The position numbers were made by a program, and so were the translations under genes. DNA of 64,000 bases from Catenovulum adriaticum. Lineage in GTDB: Bacteria; Pseudomonadota; Gammaproteobacteria; Enterobacterales; Alteromonadaceae. The notes beneath the pieces are model-generated. The model worked only from the letters and a program-made list of their open reading frames with translations, made no database searches and was not told the origin of the DNA. Of this stretch, positions 17,071 through 26,728 are shown piece after piece; the stretch's first letter is position 1, and the number at the start of each line of letters is the position of its first letter. The stretch is from assembly GCF_026725475.1 (NCBI RefSeq), contig NZ_CP109965.1, positions 682,001 through 746,000 on the forward strand. Reading direction: 5' to 3'.

Positions 17071-20000
17071 GCTTTTTCTGATGACCATTGGATGGTTAAT
17101 GGCTTTTTCGGTACAAGCCATTGAATGGACTGAAGCAGAAAAAGATTTTCTCAAAACCTCACCAGTAATTACGTTAGGGTCTGATTTTGCTTGGCCGCCG
17201 TTTGACTTTGTTGATAAGCAAGGGGTTCATAGAGGAATATCTTCGGATATTTTAGCGCTTATATCAGCCAAAACGGGTCTTCAATTTAAAGTTGAATCTG
17301 ATATTTGGAACAACACAATGGAAAAAGTTCATCGCCAGCAAGTGGATGGACTAGTTTGTGCTGCACCCACACCTAAACGTGAAGATTTTCTCTACTTTAC
17401 AGAACCCTATGCGGTAATGCCGTTGGCGATAGTCACCCAAAATACTAATACTCAAATTAAGTCTATTTCGGCTTTAAACGGGAAAATTGCAGCCATAAAC
17501 AAAGGCTCGTATTTGCATGAATGGCTTAATAAACATCATCCAAACATTAACTTGTTATTAGCTAGCTCGAATATTGAAGCCGTTGAGGCGGTATCATTTG
17601 GCCAAGCGGACGCTTACTTAGGGAACATTGCCGTTGCCACCTATACAATTAAAGCCAGTTATTTAACTAACTTAAAAGTCGCTGCCAAAATTAATGAGCT
17701 GGCTACTCGCACCGCCATTGGCATTAGTAAACAAAAGCCAATTTTATTTTCGATAATGCAAAAAGCATTAAGCGATATTAGCTTAGATCAACATTTGTTT
17801 ATTCAAAATAAATGGTTTCATGAGTCATTAAAACCAAAATTAAATTTAACCCAGCAGCAACAAGATTGGATTAAAGAACACCCTGTGATTAAAGTGGCGT
17901 TTGATAAGTCGTGGCGTCCGTTCGCTTTTTTAAATAACGATCACCAACCGGTCGGCCTTTCAGTGGATTACCTTAACCTTTTAGCGCAAAAAGTGGGTTT
18001 AAATATTGAATATCAAGCTTACGACTGGCAGCAAAGCTTAGACAAAGTGAAGCAAGAGGAAGTGGACTTAATCATAGCGGCTTATAAAACTGAAGACAGG
18101 CAACAGTTCGCTCAATTTTCAGAGCCTTATTACGACGCAATTACTTACTTTTTTATTCGAGATGATATTAACGCACACAACCTTGATGATTTAGCCGGCA
18201 AAACTTTAGCGGTGACTCGAGGCCATGCGTTTATTAGTACATTTAAACGATTGTACCCTGATATTAAAGTACTAGAAACTGAAAACATAAACCAAGCCAT
18301 TGAAGCGGTTATTAATAAAAAAGCCGATATTATTTATGAAACCTATGCGGTGTTAACTAATGTATTAAATCATAAAGGTATTAAAACTATTATTCCGTTT
18401 CGTTCGGCAAAAGACAGTCAGCTTACGCAGCTTCATTTTATGTTAGGGAAAAATACCGGAGAGTTAGCAGCAATTTTGAATCAAGGCATAAACTTGATGA
18501 CTCGACAAGATAAACAAGCAATTGAACGAAAATGGCTTGAATTGAAATTGCAGTTAGAAACTTCATTTTTATTTAAAGGGTTAAATAAAGCTGAGATTGA
18601 TTGGATGCAGCGTCATCCTAATGTGGTGTTTTCAGGAGATCCAAACTGGTTACCTTATGAAGGCGTTAACAGCCAAGGTGAATATACAGGCATAGTTGCT
18701 GATTATATAAAGCTATTAGCAGAAAATAGTTTGTTAAAGTTTGATTTTATCCCCACCAAAAGTTGGCAAGAGACTTTAGCTTTATCACAAAAAAACGTTG
18801 CAGACGTTATCTCTGGTGATATTGATGATGTTACGCTCAAGAAAAATTATCGGCCAATTAAACCTTATTTAAGCAACCCAATTGTTATTGCTACTCAAGA
18901 AAACGCAGGATTCGTTAATAATTTAGCGGACTTGAAAAGCTATAAAATTGCAGTAATTAAAGGGTATGGATACACGCATAAAATTTTAGCTCAATACCCG
19001 GGTTTAAACTTTATTGAAGTATTGGATGCAGAAGCGGCATTGCAAGGCGTGAGCGATGGTGTATTTGATGCGGCGTTACTGTCATTGGCCAAAGCTAGAT
19101 ACTTATTAATTCAAGGCGATTATTATAATGTGAAAGTGGCGGGTAAAACGTCGGTCGATATGAAAGTTACACTGTTTGTTGATAAAAACAAACCTATGTT
19201 ACATCAAATTTTAGATAAAATGATGCAACATTTATCAGAGCAAAATGGTAATGAAATTCTTAACCGCTGGACTCGTTTAGAACTGAATAAGCCTATTGAT
19301 TATACGATAATTATTAAGGTTATTTTGGTGGCGGTAACCCTATTATTATTTATTGTATTTTGGAATTTAAAGCTTAAAAAAGAAATAATCCAACGCAAGC
19401 ATACCGAACATCAACTCGCGATAGAGAAAAACAATTTTAAAGCTTTATTTGAACAAGCCGCTGATGCTTATATTTTGTTAAAAGATACAAAAATAACGGC
19501 ATGTAATAAAGCAACTCTAATTTTGTTTGGATTACGGCACCAGTCTGAATTGCTTAATACCGAATTAATCGAATGGGCACCTACCTATCAGTTTGATGAT
19601 AACAGTAGTCGAGATAAGCTGAATAAAGCTTTGAATGTAGCGATTCAACAAGGTGGTAATCGGTTTGATTGGCAATGCTTGCCAACTACAAATCAATTAT
19701 TTTGGGTCGATATTGTTGCAGTGCCTATTCAGCATCAGGGCGAGTCTTGTTTATTTTTAACCTTGCGCGATAAAACCGAACAAAAACGATTAGAAACTCG
19801 GCTAAAAGACAATCAAAGTCAGTTAGAGTTATTGCTAAATAATTTGCCTTTAATTGTGTTGGTTACCGATTTAGACGGCAACATATTATTGGCAAACCAA
19901 AAAGCGTTAGATGAATATCGACTCACGGCAGAGCAAGCAACACAATTAAATGTGAGCGATTATTATTACCGTGAAACGGATAGAGACCGCTTAGTGTCCA

Positions 20001-21649
20001 GTTTAAATCAGGGGCAAGCCGTGTATCAACGCATTCTTGAAATGAAAAAATATGGCGGTGGGGTCAAATCAATGATGGTTTCTGTGATCCCGCTGTTATT
20101 TAATAATCAGCATAGCTTATTAACCATAGCAGTTGATTTAAGTGAGCGGGTTGAAATGGAAGCTCAGCTAACGCAAGCTAAAGAGTTAGCTGAATCAGCC
20201 AATAAAGCAAAATCTGAATTTTTAGCTAATATGAGCCATGAAATACGCACCCCGATGAACGCGATTATTGGTTTTACTGAACTGTTAGATGCGCAGTTGC
20301 AAGATGATAAACTCAAATCTTTTGTTAATGTGATTCAATCGGCCGGAAGTACTTTGTTAATGCTGATTAACGATATTCTTGATCTCTCAAAAATTGAATC
20401 TGGCAAGCTTAGAATTGAACATAAAGCGAATAGTATTGCGAGTATATGTGAAGACGTAAAAAGTGTATTTTTACTTAAAATTGAACAAAAAGACCTTTTA
20501 TTTACCCTAGATGTCGATTCAAATATACCCGAATCTATTTTAATTGATGCCACTCGACTTCGTCAGATTTTATTTAATTTAGTCGGCAACGCCGTTAAAT
20601 TTACAGAGCAGGGGACAGTCTCTTTAAGTGTAACCGCACAAAAGGTTGAAACCCACACCTCCAAAGTAGATTTGCTTATTCAAATAAAAGATACTGGTAT
20701 TGGTATTGCAAAGTCACAACAAGAAAAAATATTTAATGTATTTGCACAGCAAGAAGGTCAGGATGTGCGAAAGTTTGGAGGCACTGGTTTAGGCTTATCT
20801 ATTACCAAGCGTTTAGTTGAAATGATGGGAGGGGAAATTAGTGTCGCTAGCCAGCCTAATAAAGGCGCTTGTTTTTCGGTATTGTTTAAAGGGTTAGATA
20901 TTGCCGCTGTGGCCCAGCAGAAAACGGTTGACACCTCATTTAATATTAATCCAGATACTATGATATTTGAGCCAGCTCGTATTTTGGTGGTAGATGATAT
21001 TGAAAATAATAGAGCCTTACTTAAAGGCAATTTTGAACAATCTAAATTAACCGTGCTTGAAGCTGAAAATGGACTGCAAGCGACAGAAATTTGCCAGCAA
21101 CAGGCATTAGACTTAATTATTATGGATATTAGAATGCCGGTGATGGATGGTTATCAGGCAGCAGAAAAAATTAAAACTCAGTTTCCTAATTTACCCATCG
21201 TTGCGTTAACGGCGTCTGTTATGCAGGATGAATATGATCAAGCAAAACAAAAATGGTTTGATGATTATTTACGAAAACCCATTTTAAGAACGGACTTATT
21301 CGCGACTTTAAGTAAACATTTAAATTATACTCAGCTAGAATCTCCCCAAACAGAGTTTGACGGCTTTAAAGTTGAAACCTTATCCGTTAATGAAAAAGAA
21401 AAATTAAAGCAAATATTAAACGATGATGTGCAACAGGCCTACCAGCAAGCGGCGAGTAATAATCAAGTCAATGAAATAAAAGCCTTTGCTAAGCACTTAG
21501 CTGAATTAGCGATTCAACACCAATGTTTAGTGTTAGACCGCTACTCTAGTTTGCTGCTGGCGAAAGTTGATAGCTTTGATATAGCGGCCATGGGGTTACT
21601 GTTAAAACAATTTGCTAAATTATTACGAGAAATCGATTTAACTGATTGA
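17063..21649 (+). CDS. Hybrid histidine kinase with three periplasmic solute-binding domains
   Basis: A 1528-residue BvgS-like sensor. After a signal peptide (cleavage near VQA, residue 19) it has three consecutive type 3 solute-binding (Venus flytrap) domains, roughly 25-255, 270-495 and 515-740; each starts with a PVI/NVV-type strand and a GxxxDY/GxxSD segment. One membrane helix follows (about 747-770), then two PAS domains (about 789-912 and 916-1029), a HisKA domain with His1059 in NMSHEIRTPMNAIIG, an HATPase with NAVKFTEQG, and a receiver with Asp1355 in IIMDIRMPVMDG. The last 100 residues are helical but lack an Hpt histidine motif. The ligands are probably amino acids or similar small solutes, but this is not visible. 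Three sensor modules are more than the usual two of BvgS. Confidence 0.92.
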   Translation: MARLFLMTIGWLMAFSVQAIEWTEAEKDFLKTSPVITLGSDFAWPPFDFVDKQGVHRGISSDILALISAKTGLQFKVESDIWNNTMEKVHRQQVDGLVCAAPTPKREDFLYFTEPYAVMPLAIVTQNTNTQIKSISALNGKIAAINKGSYLHEWLNKHHPNINLLLASSNIEAVEAVSFGQADAYLGNIAVATYTIKASYLTNLKVAAKINELATRTAIGISKQKPILFSIMQKALSDISLDQHLFIQNKWFHESLKPKLNLTQQQQDWIKEHPVIKVAFDKSWRPFAFLNNDHQPVGLSVDYLNLLAQKVGLNIEYQAYDWQQSLDKVKQEEVDLIIAAYKTEDRQQFAQFSEPYYDAITYFFIRDDINAHNLDDLAGKTLAVTRGHAFISTFKRLYPDIKVLETENINQAIEAVINKKADIIYETYAVLTNVLNHKGIKTIIPFRSAKDSQLTQLHFMLGKNTGELAAILNQGINLMTRQDKQAIERKWLELKLQLETSFLFKGLNKAEIDWMQRHPNVVFSGDPNWLPYEGVNSQGEYTGIVADYIKLLAENSLLKFDFIPTKSWQETLALSQKNVADVISGDIDDVTLKKNYRPIKPYLSNPIVIATQENAGFVNNLADLKSYKIAVIKGYGYTHKILAQYPGLNFIEVLDAEAALQGVSDGVFDAALLSLAKARYLLIQGDYYNVKVAGKTSVDMKVTLFVDKNKPMLHQILDKMMQHLSEQNGNEILNRWTRLELNKPIDYTIIIKVILVAVTLLLFIVFWNLKLKKEIIQRKHTEHQLAIEKNNFKALFEQAADAYILLKDTKITACNKATLILFGLRHQSELLNTELIEWAPTYQFDDNSSRDKLNKALNVAIQQGGNRFDWQCLPTTNQLFWVDIVAVPIQHQGESCLFLTLRDKTEQKRLETRLKDNQSQLELLLNNLPLIVLVTDLDGNILLANQKALDEYRLTAEQATQLNVSDYYYRETDRDRLVSSLNQGQAVYQRILEMKKYGGGVKSMMVSVIPLLFNNQHSLLTIAVDLSERVEMEAQLTQAKELAESANKAKSEFLANMSHEIRTPMNAIIGFTELLDAQLQDDKLKSFVNVIQSAGSTLLMLINDILDLSKIESGKLRIEHKANSIASICEDVKSVFLLKIEQKDLLFTLDVDSNIPESILIDATRLRQILFNLVGNAVKFTEQGTVSLSVTAQKVETHTSKVDLLIQIKDTGIGIAKSQQEKIFNVFAQQEGQDVRKFGGTGLGLSITKRLVEMMGGEISVASQPNKGACFSVLFKGLDIAAVAQQKTVDTSFNINPDTMIFEPARILVVDDIENNRALLKGNFEQSKLTVLEAENGLQATEICQQQALDLIIMDIRMPVMDGYQAAEKIKTQFPNLPIVALTASVMQDEYDQAKQKWFDDYLRKPILRTDLFATLSKHLNYTQLESPQTEFDGFKVETLSVNEKEKLKQILNDDVQQAYQQAASNNQVNEIKAFAKHLAELAIQHQCLVLDRYSSLLLAKVDSFDIAAMGLLLKQFAKLLREIDLTD

Positions 21650-21653
21650 TAGT

Positions 21654-22373
21654 TTAAGGTTTTAAAAAGACAGATTTTTTATATGTACTTGAGCTTGTTG
21701 TTGAATTGTTTGTACTGGAATAGTGGGTACTATCATTTGACCTTAGTTGAATGCTTATCGGTTTTTTTAAATTTGAGCTTTGGGTTAAAACCACTTGCTT
21801 GCTCGCTAAAATGGCTTGTGTATCAGCGCTGATTAAATTCATCTGTAATACAGAGCTAATCTGATTATCATTCGTTTCGAGCGAAAATAGGCGACTATTT
21901 AGTTTGCAGCTTTGGGTGCTACTGACTGCTAATCTCATCACTTTAATGCCTAATAATTTAGCTTGGCTGATTAATGTCTGATGTACTAAATTTGGGTACG
22001 CTCGGTGATGCGTTGGGCTTTCAACGGGTGGAATATAAAGTACTAATCCAGCAATTTGTTGATCGGTTAATTGACAAGCTAAATCGATTAACCCTTGTCT
22101 TATCGGCAGTGTTAATGGTTCTAAAGCGGCAGACGCTTGTTGATCTCGGGTGATTTTTAATGCTTCATTATTTCGACAGCTTTGGCTTAATGCCTGCATT
22201 TGTTTGGAGATAACTGGTTTTGAAACCGCGGGCGATTCTGGCTCGCTCATCTCACTTGTTTGTGGTTCTTGGGTCTCATTTTGTGAAAATAAATAACCTG
22301 GAGACGTCATACAAGCCGTTAATACAATTGTGCTGCTGGCAAGCAGGATATAAGGTAAGTTTTTTAAATTCAT
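21654..22373 (-). CDS. Hypothetical lipoprotein
   Basis: A lipoprotein with signal MNLKNLPYILLASSTIVLTAC (lipobox LTAC). I prefer the ATG at 22373, which puts the signal peptide at the N-terminus, to the in-frame ATG at 22388; neither has a clear ribosome binding site. The mature protein has a Pro/Glu/Ser-rich linker, a central segment (ALSQSCRNNEALK to LDLACQLTDQQ) and a strand-rich part (SVLQMNLISADTQAILASKQVVL) that faintly recalls FlgO-like lipoproteins, then a low-complexity Ser/Thr tail. It is convergent with the kinase gene, with 4 bp between them. I do not recognise the family. Confidence 0.65.
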   Translation of the reverse strand: MNLKNLPYILLASSTIVLTACMTSPGYLFSQNETQEPQTSEMSEPESPAVSKPVISKQMQALSQSCRNNEALKITRDQQASAALEPLTLPIRQGLIDLACQLTDQQIAGLVLYIPPVESPTHHRAYPNLVHQTLISQAKLLGIKVMRLAVSSTQSCKLNSRLFSLETNDNQISSVLQMNLISADTQAILASKQVVLTQSSNLKKPISIQLRSNDSTHYSSTNNSTTSSSTYKKSVFLKP

Positions 22374-22569
22374 AGTCGCATCAATCAATTTAGGTTATGT
22401 GCAAGTTTGCTGGGTTAATTATTTTTCGGTAACCAGTGCCCTTACTTAAGCATTTATACAAGCAACTATAATGCCAGTTAAAACGTCAAAAATTCATCGT
22501 TTGGCTATATTTTTATTTTTATCTCGTTAAAATACGCGCTCTTTCCCCCATGCAATTCAGTGTTGGCTA

Positions 22570-23538
22570 ATGATACATTCAGATAATTCTCAAAATACAA
22601 TTGAACGCCTGACGCTTGCCCCTATGGAAGGTGTGGTCGATCATTTAATGCGTGATATGTTAACGCAAGCAGGTGGTTTTGATTTATGTGTTACTGAGTT
22701 TATCCGAGTGACGGATGCGTTATTACCAAAGCGAGTTTTTTATCGGCTGTGCCCTGAATTGCATCAAGCGGGCAAAACGCCATCCGGTACACCAGTACGT
22801 ATTCAATTATTAGGTAATGATCCTGAGCTGCTTGCTGTTAATGCCCTAAGAGCCATTGAGTTAGGTTCGCATGGCGTTGATGTTAATTTTGGCTGCCCGG
22901 CTAAAACGGTGAACAAATCAAAAGGAGGAGCGGTTTTACTGCAAGAGCCTGAAACTTTATTTAAAGTGATGAAAGCGATTCGGGAGACAGTGCCTAAGCC
23001 ACATGTGGTCAGTGCTAAAATTCGTTTGGGTTTTGATGATGCGCATTTATTTCATGAAAATGTAAATGCTATCCAAGCAGCAGGTGTTAACGAATTAGCG
23101 ATTCACGCCAGAACAAAACGACATGGCTATAAACCACCTGCTTATTGGCATGAAATTAAAACACTTGAAAGTTTTTGTAAAATGCCAATAACAGCCAATG
23201 GCGAAATTTGGAATGCAGAGGATGCTCAGTCTTGTATAGCTGCTTCAGGCGCTCATAGACTTATGCTGGGGCGAGGCGCTTTAGCTGTACCTAATTTGGC
23301 AGCTTGTATTCGTTATGGCGAAGATATAATGCCTTGGGATAGAGTTTTAGGGTTATTGCAACAATATGCGGGCTATGAAATTAGTGGGGATCAAGGCTTA
23401 TATTATCCAAATAGAGTAAAGCAATGGCTGACTTATTTACGCATTGCTTACCCACAGGCTCAAACTTTATTTACTCAAATTAAAAAGCTCAAAACAAAAG
23501 TTGAAATTTTACCTTATTTTGAGCAGTCGGTTAGCTAA
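22570..23538 (+). CDS. dusC: tRNA-dihydrouridine(16) synthase
   Basis: An FMN enzyme that reduces uridine 16 in the D-loop of tRNAs. The 322-residue protein begins with the Dus motif LTLAPMEGVVDHLMRD, has the catalytic cysteine in VDVNFGCPAKTVNKSKGG, and the phosphate-binding ITANGEIW and LMLGRGAL motifs. The early region (TEFIRVTDALLP) resembles DusC rather than DusA or DusB. It is a single gene, convergent with the antiporter gene at 23547. Confidence 0.93.
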   Translation: MIHSDNSQNTIERLTLAPMEGVVDHLMRDMLTQAGGFDLCVTEFIRVTDALLPKRVFYRLCPELHQAGKTPSGTPVRIQLLGNDPELLAVNALRAIELGSHGVDVNFGCPAKTVNKSKGGAVLLQEPETLFKVMKAIRETVPKPHVVSAKIRLGFDDAHLFHENVNAIQAAGVNELAIHARTKRHGYKPPAYWHEIKTLESFCKMPITANGEIWNAEDAQSCIAASGAHRLMLGRGALAVPNLAACIRYGEDIMPWDRVLGLLQQYAGYEISGDQGLYYPNRVKQWLTYLRIAYPQAQTLFTQIKKLKTKVEILPYFEQSVS

Positions 23539-23546
23539 ACTGGGTG

Positions 23547-25142
23547 TTAGGAATAAGCAGCTACTTTATCTGCTTCTACTGTTCCTAATAAATTCATGCT
23601 TTCTTTAGCAAAGCCAGCCCCTATTTCTTTATGGTAATTAAATACCGTATCTGCGCCTGCTTTTAATAAAATTTCGCCTTCATCAGCGTATTGTGAAATG
23701 GCCGCAATACGTCCTTGATAGTGGCTTAATTTTAACTGGGCTATTACGTTTTTCATATCGGCCAGAGCGGGCAGGGCAATCATTACTAATTTAACTTGAG
23801 CTAGGTTAACCTGTTGCCAAAATTCAATATCTTCAGCGTCAGCTAATGCAACATTTCGATGATGGATTTTATGCTTTTCGATTCTGTCTGAATCTGCATC
23901 TATACCCCATACCTTATCGCCAATTTGATGAGCCAGTGCGTCATAACTCCCGCTACCTACACGTCCCATACCTATCACTAATACTTCGGCAGATGTTGGC
24001 ATGTTAGGGCAGGTGTTATTGACGGTTTCGGCGCTTTCGAATTTTAATAAAGTGTCTTTGTATCGACTGAAATAAAGATGAGCATGTTTAAAAACAAAGC
24101 TGCTTATAACAAAAGACAAGGTAACAGCCATTGCAATGGCGACTAACCAGTCCGAATTTAACCAAGCTTTATCAACACAAATTTTAGCTACAATTAGGCC
24201 AAATTCACTAAAATTCATGAGCGCCATTGCAGTCAAGAAACTCGTTCTAGCGCGTAATTTGAGTTTAACGAGAATAAAGAAAAAGATACCAAATTTAATT
24301 GGGATCAATATCGTAAGGGCTAAAGCTAAACTTAAGGTTTCAAGTGTGGGCAGTGCCGTAAAGCCAATGGATAAGAAAAAGCCAATTAAAAATATGTCTT
24401 TAAAATGCATTAACGATTTATAAAGTTCGTTTGATTTAGCGTTAGAACTTAATAGCATTCCAACTAATAACGCGCCTAAATCCCCTTTTAAATTAAAAGC
24501 ATAAAAGAGTTCATATCCGCCAAATGCAAGGCAAAAGCCAACTAAAGGTAATAATTCACCATGACCTGATTTTTCAAGTAAACGGCCTAAGTAAGGCTTT
24601 AATGGGAGGAGTAAAATTAAACTCAAGGCCCATATGCTAGGTAGCACACCCAAAGCGGCAACTAAAAATATAACCGCAGCAAAATCTTGAATGACTAAAA
24701 TGCCTATTGATACTTTACCGTGGCGAGTTTTGAGTTCACCGGTTTCTTCTAGCATTTTTGCAACACAAACTGTGCTTGAAAAACTCAACGCAAAGCCTAT
24801 AAGCGCCGCTGTTTTCCAATTCACATCAAACAAGTTAATGGCACTGATCACGCCTAGTGCTGTGGTACCAGCAGTCACTATTAAGGTAATTAACAAAATA
24901 GGTAAAATTGAACCGCCTAATACCACGGTATCAGTGATATCTTTTATTCTAACTTTTAACCCAATAGTAAATAGGAGTAAGGTAATACCTAAATTGGCAA
25001 AAGTTTCTAAGTTTGAAATTGGGGTGAGGCCATATGCGTTCATGGCGAAGCCGGCAATTAAATACCCTATCATGGGCGGCAAGCCAATTTGTTTTAAGCC
25101 AAAGCCAAAAACAAAAGTTATAAGAATCCAGTAAAAATCCAT
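23547..25142 (-). CDS. Kef-type cation/proton antiporter with an RCK domain
   Basis: A 531-residue inner-membrane protein. The first 370 residues form a CPA2-type exchanger with about 12 membrane segments (GLPPMIGYLIAGF; FSSTVCVAKML, the conserved extended region; GDLGALLVGMLL). The C-terminal 150 residues form an RCK-N (Rossmann) regulatory domain, starting with VLVIGMGRVGSGSYDAL. It resembles the KefB/KefC and YbaL group but is shorter than KefC, and no KefF/KefG-type ancillary gene is adjacent. It most likely exchanges potassium or sodium for protons; the ion cannot be told from sequence. Confidence 0.85.
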   Translation of the reverse strand: MDFYWILITFVFGFGLKQIGLPPMIGYLIAGFAMNAYGLTPISNLETFANLGITLLLFTIGLKVRIKDITDTVVLGGSILPILLITLIVTAGTTALGVISAINLFDVNWKTAALIGFALSFSSTVCVAKMLEETGELKTRHGKVSIGILVIQDFAAVIFLVAALGVLPSIWALSLILLLPLKPYLGRLLEKSGHGELLPLVGFCLAFGGYELFYAFNLKGDLGALLVGMLLSSNAKSNELYKSLMHFKDIFLIGFFLSIGFTALPTLETLSLALALTILIPIKFGIFFFILVKLKLRARTSFLTAMALMNFSEFGLIVAKICVDKAWLNSDWLVAIAMAVTLSFVISSFVFKHAHLYFSRYKDTLLKFESAETVNNTCPNMPTSAEVLVIGMGRVGSGSYDALAHQIGDKVWGIDADSDRIEKHKIHHRNVALADAEDIEFWQQVNLAQVKLVMIALPALADMKNVIAQLKLSHYQGRIAAISQYADEGEILLKAGADTVFNYHKEIGAGFAKESMNLLGTVEADKVAAYS

Positions 25143-25297
25143 TCAATCAAGCTATTCAAAATACGTGTAAGTTTATCTTAAATCAGTCAGGCTAAGAAAA
25201 CAAAGCATCTCCACTATTTATCTGATCTAGCGCAATTATGAGTAGTATTTTAGGTTAATTATTGATGGTGAGGTGGTAACCCAGAGGTGGTCAGGTG

Positions 25298-25325
25298 AAA
25301 AAGCAGAAGGGAATCTTCTGCTTTT
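25298..25325 (-). terminator. Terminator of the small exported protein gene
   Basis: Hairpin AGCAGAAG-(ATTCC region)-CTTCTGCT read on the minus strand, followed by TTTTTC. It lies directly after the stop codon of the gene at 25332. Confidence 0.85.
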
Positions 25326-25331
25326 AGTGAA

Positions 25332-25547
25332 TTACTCAGCGTTTGCCGCTTTAAATTGGGCGCGGATGCATTTTTTCATCCATTGTTTGCGTTCTTCTTT
25401 TGTTACTTTTTCTGCTTTTGCTTCGGCTTTACAGACTTCCATAAAAGCTTTACGGTCTTCTTTTGACATTTTTGGCTTATCACCTGCAAAAGCATTAGCC
25501 GAGCAGAGAACAATGATTAAAGCTGAGCTGATTAATTTTAATTTCAT
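25332..25547 (-). CDS. Small exported protein (PsiF-like pattern)
   Basis: A 71-residue protein with a clean signal peptide (cleavage after AFA, residue 21). The mature part is about 50 residues, highly charged and rich in Lys, Glu and Ala, with two cysteines (EVCKAEAKA and MKKCIRAQF) spaced about 22 apart around an EERKQWMKKC motif. This recalls the repeat of PsiF, a phosphate-starvation periplasmic protein of E. coli, but the match is short and by eye. It has its own ribosome binding site (AAAAGGTATTC region) and its own terminator, so it is probably a single-gene transcript. Confidence 0.7.
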   Translation of the reverse strand: MKLKLISSALIIVLCSANAFAGDKPKMSKEDRKAFMEVCKAEAKAEKVTKEERKQWMKKCIRAQFKAANAE

Positions 25548-25794
25548 AACTGAATACCTTTTATAAAGTAAAACAACTAAGAATGATTAGCTAGTTTATT
25601 GCCAGTTATGTTGTTGTTTGAGTTGAAATTGAACTAGTCTCGCTTCATTCAACCTGTGCAAAACAAATAGCGTTTTCATCTTGCTTGAGCCATTCGATTA
25701 TCGAATCGCAAATGACTTATATCAAAAATTGCAAAACGCGCTATTTAATTTACATTAAATTTACATTTTCAAGGTGAGCTCTATTTTACTGGCA

Positions 25795-26583
25795 CTATTT
25801 TTTAGGAGAACTTAGTTTATTTATTACCACGGAAGCGGCAAAAAAGCCAAAACTGCCAGTTACCACAGTACTAGCGCCAAAGCCGGTGGCACAATCTAGC
25901 CGAGTGGGGCCATTCGTGTCCGGTTTTTGCAAACAAACTTCGCCTGCTGTTGTTGGATACTTGAGTTGTTCGGTTGAATAAATTGCATCAACACCAAACT
26001 TTCGTTTCGGATTTTTAGAAAAATTAAAATCACGTCTTAATTGATTGCGTACTTTCGCCAATAGTGGATCTTGAATGGTTTTGGCCAAATCAGCTATTTT
26101 TATTTGGCTAGGGTCAAGCTGGCCCCCAGCACCACCTATGGTTACAATTTTTATTTTATTACGTTTGCACCAAGCTATCATGGCCGTTTTTGCTTTCACG
26201 TTGTCTGTCGCGTCAACGACATAATCTAAAGTTGTGCTAAAAACATCACGTACATTTTCAGGGGTGACAAAATCTTCTATCTCATTGATGATGCAATCGG
26301 GGTTGATCGCTCTAACGCGATTAGCCATAGCCTCTACTTTCGACTGACCATATTGGCCAGTTATGGCATGGAGTTGACGGTTAGTATTAGATACACAAAT
26401 ATCATCTAAATCGAATAAAGAAAGTTGTCCAATCGCAGTGCGAGCTAATGCTTCAACTACCCAGGTGCCAACGCCACCTAGCCCTACCACGGCAACATGA
26501 GCTTGACTTAATTGATTGACGCCTTGGTGACCATACAAACGCTGGCTGCCATTAAAACGATTTTCAAATGTGTCTGATCTCAT
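25795..26583 (-). CDS. tcdA: tRNA threonylcarbamoyladenosine dehydratase
   Basis: An E1-like enzyme that cyclises t6A37 to ct6A37 in ANN-reading tRNAs, using ATP. The 262-residue protein has the ThiF/MoeB-type ATP-binding motif VAVVGLGGVGTWV, the DDICVSNTNRQ adenylation motif and the TcdA start FENRFNGSQRLYG. The C-terminal hydrophobic segment (ASTVVTGSFGFFAASVVINKL), a membrane-like helix found in E. coli TcdA, is present. It is a stand-alone gene here. The region 25548-25794 downstream holds an imperfect inverted repeat around ATTCGAT-TATCGAAT but no gene. Confidence 0.93.
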   Translation of the reverse strand: MRSDTFENRFNGSQRLYGHQGVNQLSQAHVAVVGLGGVGTWVVEALARTAIGQLSLFDLDDICVSNTNRQLHAITGQYGQSKVEAMANRVRAINPDCIINEIEDFVTPENVRDVFSTTLDYVVDATDNVKAKTAMIAWCKRNKIKIVTIGGAGGQLDPSQIKIADLAKTIQDPLLAKVRNQLRRDFNFSKNPKRKFGVDAIYSTEQLKYPTTAGEVCLQKPDTNGPTRLDCATGFGASTVVTGSFGFFAASVVINKLSSPKK

Positions 26584-26728
26584 GTTGTTTCCTGAAAGTT
26601 TGGGCGGTAAAAGCGGTATTATAACGAACTTAGATTCGCTTGGGTATCATGCAATCTCAGCTTGAGCTAATCAGGCTAAGTTGCTAACTTAGCCTGATTA
26701 CAGCTAACTACTTTTATAAGGATAAATT

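Noticed and set aside
25665..25754. Large inverted repeat downstream of tcdA
   Set aside because: The outer arms (AAATAGCGTTTT and AAAACGCGCTATTT) differ by an insertion and are far apart; only the inner ATTCGAT/ATCGAAT palindrome is exact, and it is short.
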